A DNA stretch of 64,000 bases. It comes from Paracoccus spongiarum (GTDB taxonomy: Bacteria > Pseudomonadota > Alphaproteobacteria > Rhodobacterales > Rhodobacteraceae). A program made the translations under genes and the position numbers. The notes beneath the pieces were generated by a model. The model searched no databases and was not told where the DNA came from. It saw only the letters and a program-made list of their open reading frames with translations. Below, in pieces: positions 58,614 to 64,000 of the stretch (position 1 is the stretch's first letter; each line of letters begins with the position of its first letter). The DNA is taken from contig NZ_JAVAMQ010000012.1 of NCBI RefSeq assembly GCF_030732095.1, positions 38,772 to 102,771 of the forward strand. Direction: 5' to 3'.

Positions 58614-59495
58614 ATGAACCGACGCGCCCTCCTTGCAAGCCTGTGCCTGTCGCCGGCCCTGCTGGCCGGTCGGGCGCGGGCCTCGGATGGCGCACCGCGG
58701 CGCGTGGCGACGCCCGTCACGATCATCGCCGACAAGGCGCGGCAGGTCGCGGGCGGCATGGCCGAAATCGTCTCGATCACCCGTCCCGGCGCCGACATCC
58801 GCAGCTATCAGCCGACGCCTGGCGACCTTGTGCGCGCCACGGGCGCCGGGCTGATCCTCGCGAACGGGCTGAACCCTGAATTGTGGTTCCAGCCGTTTCT
58901 GGACAAGCTGGGCGACGCCATCCCCACCGCGGTGGTCAGCGCGGGCGTGACGCCGATGCCGATCCGCGGCGGCGACTATGCCGGCAAGCCGAACCCGCAT
59001 GGCTGGATGGCGCTGGATTCGGCGTTGGACTATGTGGACAACATCGCCGCGGATCCGGCGAACGCGACCGGCTACCGCGCCAATGCCCGGGGCTACAAGG
59101 CGCGCATCGCGGCCACCATCGGCCCGCTGCCCGACGCCGCCGCGCCCTCCCCGACAACCGCCGGTGGCTGGTCACCTCGGAGGGCGCCTTTTCCTACCTC
59201 GCGCGCGATTTCGGCCTGAACGAACCGCATCTGTGGCCGATCAACGCCGACGCGCAGGGACACCGCAACAGGTCCGCCACGTCATCGACATGATCCGCGC
59301 CACCGGGGCGCCGGTGCTGTTCTCGGAAAGCACGGTCTCGGACCGCCCGGCCCGGCGCATCGCCGCCGAAACCGGCATCCGCTATGGCGGGCAGCTGCAT
59401 GTGGACAGCCTCTCCGAGGCAGACGGCCCGGTGCCCACCTGTCTCGACCTGCCGCGCGTGATCTGCCAGACCATCGTGAAGGAACTCGCCCGTGA
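58614..59495 (+). pseudogene. sitA: Frameshifted manganese ABC binding protein (sitA)
   Basis: The frame from ATG 58614 has a signal peptide and the SitA/MntA text (VTIIADKARQVAGGMAEIVS, NGLNPELWFQPFL). Around 59140 it loses similarity, which resumes in a second frame (DNRRWLVTSEGAFSYLARD, LNEPHLWPINADAQG) and at about 59262 shifts again to a third (TPQQVRHVIDMIRATG, GGQLHVDSLSEADGPVP). The second shift is explained by one missing base. The metal ligand His in the early part and the Asp/Glu of later lobes are split among frames, so no functional protein is expected. Confidence 0.85.
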
Positions 59496-60370
59496 CCGAG
59501 GCCGCCACGTCGCCGCCCGCCCCGCCCGACGGCATCGCCGTCAGCGGCCTGACCGTCACCTATCGCAGCGGCCGCACCGCCCTGCGCGACGCAAGCCTGA
59601 CGGTGCCGCAACGCTTGGTCACGGCGCTGGTCGGCGTCAACGGCGCGGGCAAGTCCACGCTCTTCAAGGCGCTGATGGGCTGCATCCCCGGTGCGCGGGG
59701 CCATGTCCGCATCCTCGGCCACGAGGTCGACGCGGCGCTGGCCGCCAATCTGGTCGCCCATGTCGCGCAGGCCGAAGAGGTCGACTGGACCTTCCCGGTG
59801 CTGGTCGAGGATGTGGTGATGATGGGCCGCTACGGCCATATGGGCTTCCTGCGCCGCCCGCGCCCGGCCGACCGCGAGGCGGTGTCCCGCGCCCTCGCAA
59901 GGATGAACATGACAGGGGTCCGCACCCGCCAGATCGGCGAATTGGCGGGCGGCCAGAAAAAGCGCGTGGTCCTGGCCCGCGCGCTGGCCCAGGACGCGCG
60001 GGTGATCCTGTTCGACGAGCCCTTCACCGGCGTCGACGTGCAGACCGAAGAGGCGATCATCGCGCTGCTGCGCGAGATGCGCGCCGAGGGCCGGGTGATG
60101 CTGGTCTCGACCCATGACCTCGGATCGGTGCCCGAATATTGCGACCGGGTGGTGATGGTCAAGGGCACGGTCCTCGCCTCGGGCCCCACCGAGACCACCT
60201 TCACCCCGGCCAATCTGCGCCGCGCCTTCGGCGGCGTGCTGCGCCATTTCGTGCTGGGCGGCCGCGACCTGCATGACGACCCCGACAGCCGCAGCGTCGA
60301 TGTCTTCACCGACGACGAGCGTCCGCTGATCTTCCATGACGACCGCCACCGCACGCGCGAGGGCCACTGA
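59492..60370 (+). CDS. sitB: Manganese/iron ABC transporter ATPase SitB
   Basis: A 292-residue ATPase: Walker A GVNGAGKST, signature LAGGQKKR, Walker B VILFDEPFTGVD, and the C-terminal tail RPLIFHD typical of SitB. Starts with GTG in the end of sitA. The reading frame is intact, though its binding protein is broken and sitC/sitD do not follow; the Mu-like element begins about 65 bases after the stop. Confidence 0.88.
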   Translation: MTEAATSPPAPPDGIAVSGLTVTYRSGRTALRDASLTVPQRLVTALVGVNGAGKSTLFKALMGCIPGARGHVRILGHEVDAALAANLVAHVAQAEEVDWTFPVLVEDVVMMGRYGHMGFLRRPRPADREAVSRALARMNMTGVRTRQIGELAGGQKKRVVLARALAQDARVILFDEPFTGVDVQTEEAIIALLREMRAEGRVMLVSTHDLGSVPEYCDRVVMVKGTVLASGPTETTFTPANLRRAFGGVLRHFVLGGRDLHDDPDSRSVDVFTDDERPLIFHDDRHRTREGH

Positions 60371-60390
60371 TGCCCACCCAGCCGACCGCC

Positions 60391-60434
60391 CCCTTGCCCT
60401 GGCGCAAATATCCCGGGGGGTCCGGGGGGGCAGG
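60391..60434. repeat. Dispersed GC-rich palindromic repeat, copy 3 (inverted)
   Basis: Read on the minus strand: GCCCCCCCGGACCCC then CGGGATATTTGCGCCAGGGC. It shares the CCCCCGGACCCC and CGGGATATTT core with copy 1 and adds a GCGCCAGGGCAAGGG tail. It sits between sitB and the Mu-like left end. Confidence 0.6.
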
Positions 60435-60442
60435 TGACGGCT

Positions 60443-60521
60443 CCCAAAAGGTTTGAGACCCCGCGAAAATCTGCGGCTTTGATTTCAAGGGGTTAGAGGG
60501 CGGAAATCCCAAAAGGTTTGA
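60443..60521 (+). repeat. Two 14-bp direct repeats at the element's left end
   Basis: CCCAAAAGGTTTGA is found exactly at 60443-60456 and 60508-60521, 65 bases apart. Repeated sites within the first 100 bases of a Mu-like element are normally transposase-binding sites (L1/L2). Confidence 0.65.
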
Positions 60522-60650
60522 TGCTTTGCGGCGTGCTTTGCGGGTGAAGGCGCGTTTGACAGCAATTCTTGCAGAAAAAATGTCAATGTTTTCAATAGTG
60601 GCATGTCGCGAAGTGTGCGGATAAACCGCACACCGCACACCTTTCGGGAA

Positions 60651-61166
60651 CTACTTTGTTCCCTTTTCCCGATCAAGGTGGGCTTGCAGATCGTCATATA
60701 GCGCCGCGCGATCCGCTCCATACGCACGGCTGTTTCGCTTGAATCGCTCGGTCATCGCTACGAAGATTAACATCGACTTGGCTGCAATCTCTGGATCGGG
60801 GATGCCCGCGACAGTTCCGGCATCAAAGATCGACGTATCGTGCTCGGATTGCTGCGCCCTCATCCAGTCGATGAGTGATTGCACCACGTTGAAACATGCC
60901 AGCGCAAAGTCTTTCTTCGTCGCTTCGGCATCGAAGTTGTCCGCAGCCCTGCCGACCAACCAATCAAGCGAAACCCTCATCCCGTCGCTGATGGCAACGA
61001 GCGCGTCCAAGCCTGGTTTTCGCGCGCCTTCAGTCCGCATGTAGCTTTCCAGCGAGCTTTTGGGAATGCCGCATCTCTCCGCCATTTCTTGGATCGTCAA
61101 CCCATTGTCTACACGTAGACGATGCAGTCGGTGAACAAGCTCGCTCGGACGCGCTACATCAATCAT
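60651..61166 (-). CDS. XRE-family repressor of the Mu-like element
   Basis: A 171-residue protein with an N-terminal HTH (LTIQEMAERCGIPKSSLESYMRTEG, about 25-50) and a longer helical C-terminal domain without a recognised motif. It is leftward, divergent from the early transposition genes, exactly where Mu-like phages place the lysogeny repressor. ATG at 61166; a GTG at 61175 is possible. The divergent gap is AT-rich and likely holds the operators. Confidence 0.85.
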   Translation of the reverse strand: MIDVARPSELVHRLHRLRVDNGLTIQEMAERCGIPKSSLESYMRTEGARKPGLDALVAISDGMRVSLDWLVGRAADNFDAEATKKDFALACFNVVQSLIDWMRAQQSEHDTSIFDAGTVAGIPDPEIAAKSMLIFVAMTERFKRNSRAYGADRAALYDDLQAHLDREKGTK

Positions 61167-61229
61167 TGACAACACCGCATTGTATGCTTAGCCTCGTATT
61201 GTAAGTATTCTCTGGCAGCTTGGGTGACA

Positions 61230-61448
61230 ATGTCATTATCTAACATACAGGACGATGCGGGCAAAGAGCGTTATCAGCGCGTCCGTGCGGGCTTCATCGT
61301 TAGAGGCACGACATTGAACGAGTGGTGCCGCCTTAATGGAGTGCACATTCAAAACGTGAGAAGCGCGTACTTCGAAAAATGGAGAGGCCCGGCAGCAGAT
61401 GCGCTGAAGGCTCGCATTGAAGCGGCGGTTGAACTGGACAGTCTATGA
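61230..61448 (+). CDS. Small early protein of the Mu-like element
   Basis: A 72-residue protein. TTLNEWCRLNGVHIQNVRSAYF resembles a short helix-turn-helix, so a Ner-type early regulator is plausible but not certain. A GTG 6 bases earlier is in frame. The stop overlaps the transposase start by ATGA, so it is the first gene of the early operon. Confidence 0.7.
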   Translation: MSLSNIQDDAGKERYQRVRAGFIVRGTTLNEWCRLNGVHIQNVRSAYFEKWRGPAADALKARIEAAVELDSL

Positions 61449-62662
61449 CGCTGCGGGTCGCTGATATCGTCGGGTTGCCCGGCGTCCCGACAACCAAACG
61501 AGGGGTCCGGGATTGGCTCAAGGCACACCAGGTCACAGTCGACTTCGACCGGAACCGCTTTACATTTGAAATTGCCGATCTTCCCCTTGCAGTCCGCCGC
61601 GCCTATGAACTTCGGCAAATCGAGGCATCTGGCCTGCCTGCTGGCGAGTATGACGATGCCGCGCATGATCGGCTCGTGGCCGCGACGCCAGCGATGCAGA
61701 CGGCGGCGTTGCGCAAGGCGAAGATCGCCCGGTTTCTGGTTCTGCGCGGCGGTTCGGCTGATGTGCCGCTGACTGGCGAACTGGTCGCGGCTGTCCGGTC
61801 CGAGTTCGGCAGCAAGGGCACGGACAAGATGACGCTCAAGCGCATCCTGAAGGCGGTGGCTGGGGTCGATCCGATCAATTTTGCGCCCGCGCTGCTGCCG
61901 GAATATGACCGTGGCGGCAGGCCGAAGGCTGAGATTTCGCCGGAAGCCTGGTCCTTCTTCATGACCGCAATCAAAAAAGCCGCGCCAACTTGGCCATTGC
62001 GTTCGGCCTGGAAAGACGTGCGCGACCTGGCTGAAAGCCAAGGCTGGGCATGGCCACCATATAAGACCGTCCTGCGGCGTTGGGATGCGCTGTCAGAGGC
62101 CCAGAAACGCGCGGCCCGCTTTGGTCGAGATAATGCGGTGAGCTCCCTGAACATGCCGGTCAAGCGTGATCTGACCTCGATCCGTCCCCTGGAATGGGTA
62201 TCGCTGGACGGTCGGACACTGGGTTTCTGGGTCGATTTCGGCGACGGAAAGCCCGTGCGGCCTGTCATGATCGCGTTGGTCGACAGCGCCTCGCACTATG
62301 TCCTTGGCTATGAGCTGGAGCGGTCGGAAAACGCTGTCGCGACGGCGCGGCTGATCCGCAACGTCTGCCAGATCCATGGGATTTTCGACCGGCTCTATAC
62401 CGATAACGGTGCGGCTTTCGCTGGACACCTGGTCGCGGGCGGGGCCAAGTTCAAATGGCGCGGGAAGGGCAAGGGGCAGCCCGGCGTCAAGCCGCTTGGC
62501 GTCTGCTATCATCTTGGCATCGAACCAATTTTTACGGTCCCGAAGAATGCGCAAGCCAAGATCGCCGAACGCACCTTTGCCACGCTGTCCCGAGACATTG
62601 ATGACCGGCCGGAATTTGAAGGGGCTCATGCCGGCCAAGCCCGCATTCCTGAACGGAGGTAA
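61445..62662 (+). CDS. MuA-like DDE transposase, C-terminally truncated
   Basis: 405 residues. N-terminal Mu-type DNA-binding domains (VPTTKRGVRDWLKAHQ), then the RNase H core: Asp in SLDGRTLGF, Asp in LYTDNG and Glu in AKIAERTF complete the DDE triad. MuA and its relatives run to about 650 residues with a beta barrel and a MuB-interacting tail; this frame ends 26 residues after the catalytic Glu, as QARIPERR, only 2 bases before the MuB gene. The missing ~250 codons look like an internal deletion. Confidence 0.85.
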   Translation: MTLRVADIVGLPGVPTTKRGVRDWLKAHQVTVDFDRNRFTFEIADLPLAVRRAYELRQIEASGLPAGEYDDAAHDRLVAATPAMQTAALRKAKIARFLVLRGGSADVPLTGELVAAVRSEFGSKGTDKMTLKRILKAVAGVDPINFAPALLPEYDRGGRPKAEISPEAWSFFMTAIKKAAPTWPLRSAWKDVRDLAESQGWAWPPYKTVLRRWDALSEAQKRAARFGRDNAVSSLNMPVKRDLTSIRPLEWVSLDGRTLGFWVDFGDGKPVRPVMIALVDSASHYVLGYELERSENAVATARLIRNVCQIHGIFDRLYTDNGAAFAGHLVAGGAKFKWRGKGKGQPGVKPLGVCYHLGIEPIFTVPKNAQAKIAERTFATLSRDIDDRPEFEGAHAGQARIPERR

Positions 62663-62664
62663 GA

Positions 62665-63444
62665 ATGGCAGAAGTGGTTCAACTTGCCAAGCCGGGCGCG
62701 ACAGCCCCGGTGACGCAAGGCTTTGTGATGACGGAAAGCGCGCAGGACATGCTGCGATCCCTGCAACTGGTCCGCACCGCTGGCGATGCGATCACCTTGA
62801 TCGCCGCGGCCCCAGGGACCGGCAAGACCGAGGCGCTGCGGCAGTTTGCAGTCGGCCAAGGCTCAGAGGTCATCTTGCACACGGCGGTTGCGGGTGAAGG
62901 AACGCCATGGGGTGTGGCCTGCCAGCTCATGCAACTGTGGAACCTTGGCGCGCCGAATAGCCGCAATCTGATGGAAAGTCGCCAAATGATCGGTGCCTGC
63001 GTCGGTCGGGGTGGTCTGCTGCTCGTAGACGAGGCGCAGTATCTGGTTCAGCGCAACCCGCGTGGCAAGGATACCTGGGACTCTCTCGAATGGCTGCGGG
63101 CGATGGCGGAAGAAGGCGGGTTCTCGCTGGCGTTCTGCGGTGATCTTGCCCTTCTTGATACAGCCTCGCGCCTGCCGCAATTGTGGCGTCGGATGCGCCG
63201 CCGCGTCGTGATCAAATCCGTCTCCAAAGCAGATGTGGCTGCGCTTGCCGTTCATCGGGGAATTACCGACGCCCCGATAACCGAGGTGCTCTATCGCGTT
63301 GCCCGCCGTGGCGGTGGTCTGGGTGATGTGGATAGCGCAATCTCTCATGCGCGTCTTCTGTCTGGCGACAATATCCCCGCGCCGGCCTTCATCATGGCGG
63401 CGCTGGAAGATCTGAACCTGCTGTCGCGGGAGGATCGGGCATGA
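62665..63444 (+). CDS. MuB-like AAA ATPase target selector
   Basis: A 259-residue ATPase. Walker A APGTGKTE (about 50), Walker B GLLLVDEAQYL, and a C-terminal helical part. MuB binds target DNA and activates MuA. It has GGAGG upstream and overlaps the next gene by ATGA. With the MuA tail missing, contact between the two proteins may be lost. Confidence 0.88.
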   Translation: MAEVVQLAKPGATAPVTQGFVMTESAQDMLRSLQLVRTAGDAITLIAAAPGTGKTEALRQFAVGQGSEVILHTAVAGEGTPWGVACQLMQLWNLGAPNSRNLMESRQMIGACVGRGGLLLVDEAQYLVQRNPRGKDTWDSLEWLRAMAEEGGFSLAFCGDLALLDTASRLPQLWRRMRRRVVIKSVSKADVAALAVHRGITDAPITEVLYRVARRGGGLGDVDSAISHARLLSGDNIPAPAFIMAALEDLNLLSREDRA

Positions 63445-63686
63445 CCACTGTAAACCTGACCATCCAGCTGCGACTGGCCGAGGCTGATATCCCCCATTTC
63501 AAGGGTGCCGATCTGTTCGTGATTCCTCATTTGCCCGTCGAACGCGAGGGCGTTCTGCGGGCGATGGCGGTCCTTGAACGGTTCGTTGAAGCCTCGGGCG
63601 ATGCCGGCGCGATTTCGGCATTTCAGGCTGTGGGTGAAGTCTTCGCCCGCGCCAGGGTGACAGGTATGCGGAGGGCGGACGCATGA
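63441..63686 (+). CDS. Small early gene of the Mu-like element, unknown function
   Basis: An 81-residue acidic soluble protein with no recognised motif. It overlaps both neighbours by ATGA, so it is part of the early operon. Such short genes of unknown role are usual after muB in Mu-like phages. Confidence 0.65.
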   Translation: MTTVNLTIQLRLAEADIPHFKGADLFVIPHLPVEREGVLRAMAVLERFVEASGDAGAISAFQAVGEVFARARVTGMRRADA

Positions 63687-64000
63687 GTGCTGCTCATTCG
63701 ATGCCTTCGCCGAATGCCGTATCGTTCGACGCCCTGCTCGACCTGTTCGAGGCTTATGTGGCGACGGTCGGTGTGCCGCTGCAAGACGCCGTGAACCTGA
63801 TCCGGGACGAACTGGACTATCACCAGGGCGAAATCTTCCTGAAGATACTGACGCCCGTGCATGACGCCGAGCAGATGGCGCAGCAATTGCGGGTGATCCG
63901 CGCGAGGCGTCAGGCGTCAGGTGTTGTTCGACTGGAATTGTCGCGCAGCGATGCGCGTATCACGAGAACACATGCCCGCGACCTTCAGGAACTGGTCGGC
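63683..64000 (+). CDS. Early gene of the Mu-like element, cut by window end
   Basis: Open from the ATG at 63683 to the window edge, 106 codons seen. The text (DALLDLFEAYVATVGVPLQDAVNLIRDELDYHQGEIFLK) is helical with no motif I know. It overlaps the previous gene by ATGA. Confidence 0.6.
   Translation, partial: MSAAHSMPSPNAVSFDALLDLFEAYVATVGVPLQDAVNLIRDELDYHQGEIFLKILTPVHDAEQMAQQLRVIRARRQASGVVRLELSRSDARITRTHARDLQELVG

Larger units (their letters stand above)
60435..64000. mobile_element. Mu-like transposable prophage, left end, continuing past the window
   Basis: From a TG at about 60435 the DNA drops in GC and carries, in order, end repeats, a leftward repressor, a small rightward early gene, a MuA-like transposase, a MuB-like ATPase and further small early genes. 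This is the left-end order of Mu-like phages. The exact end is a guess from the TG dinucleotide and the repeats. The target-site duplication and right end are not visible. Confidence 0.8.

Noticed and set aside
60443..60521. Two exact repeats considered as a CRISPR or attachment site
   Set aside because: Only two copies with a 51-base interval, no third unit or cas genes; position at the end of a Mu-like element fits transposase sites better.
62376..62897. A plus-strand frame overlapping the MuA end and MuB start as a possible missing MuA tail
   Set aside because: Its product does not resemble the MuA barrel or tail, and there are only 2 bases between the MuA stop and the muB start, so the missing part is deleted rather than frameshifted.

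Overview
The window is a high-GC alphaproteobacterial chromosome segment, most likely from Paracoccus or a close relative in the Rhodobacterales/Paracoccaceae. The evidence is the CtrA and SciP cell-cycle regulators side by side, the DUF6456/DUF6477 pair, the SmoEFGK/SmoS/MtlK polyol operon, a PreT/PreA reductive pyrimidine cluster, a SitAB-type manganese locus, and a Mu-like element of the kind found in Rhodobacter relatives. Strong GC periodicity produces many long antisense open frames, which were discarded.

Layout. 0-4 kb: 5'-part of recG (its 3' end is outside the window) and ligA, both minus. 4.4-5.5 kb: ctrA and sciP with candidate CtrA half-sites and a GANTC methylation site. 5.7-10.3 kb: mnmA, sufE, a lipoprotein, a Tat-exported multicopper oxidase with a small Cys-rich partner, and an orphan nuclease-like protein. 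10.4-11.5 kb: no gene. 11.5-16.2 kb: tRNA-Leu(CAA), lipA, a DUF6456 regulator divergent from a DUF6477 gene, and a HerA-like ATPase. 16.2-22.7 kb: a candidate small RNA, an IalB-family protein, an ACP/ketosynthase/lpxD lipid A module, an L,D-transpeptidase and a divergent M15-like peptidase. 22.9-32 kb: two TetR regulators and a pyrimidine/hydantoin catabolic operon (aminotransferase, amidohydrolase, dihydropyrimidinase, four-gene ABC transporter). 32.1-36.3 kb: a decayed YitT-family gene, then two PepSY proteins and an OmpR/PhoQ-like two-component pair. 36.4-39.8 kb: preT, a methyltransferase and preA, translationally coupled. 39.9-47.3 kb: M32 carboxypeptidase, ctaA, trmJ-like, thiE-like, a PepSY/cytochrome b561/membrane-LuxR operon, purN, purM and a CAT-anticodon tRNA. 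47.7-57.3 kb: a membrane protein, then a HAD phosphatase, a SorC regulator and the full polyol uptake and oxidation operon. 57.3-60.4 kb: a YigZ-type protein and a decaying manganese-uptake locus (frameshifted Fur/Mur, frameshifted sitA, intact sitB, no sitC/D). 60.4-64 kb: the left end of a Mu-like transposable element with a truncated MuA.

How the parts work together. The rutR-like regulator sits divergent from the aminotransferase with a palindrome between them. Dihydropyrimidine dehydrogenase (PreTA) would make dihydropyrimidines, HydA opens the ring, the M20 amidohydrolase removes the carbamoyl group, and the aminotransferase disposes of the beta-amino acid. The ABC transporter supplies substrate. 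The signalling block at 32-36 kb lies between the two halves of this pathway. In the polyol operon, SmoEFGK import sorbitol or mannitol, and SmoS, a second SDR and MtlK oxidise them to ketoses under the SorC regulator.

The items most worth a second look are the candidate small RNA with an exposed anti-Shine-Dalgarno stretch (16.26-16.33 kb), the methyltransferase embedded between preT and preA, the decayed sit/mur locus abutting a Mu-like element with a truncated transposase, and direct repeats with an 11-bp period in front of the PepSY two-component operon. All family assignments are from reading the sequence; no database search was run.
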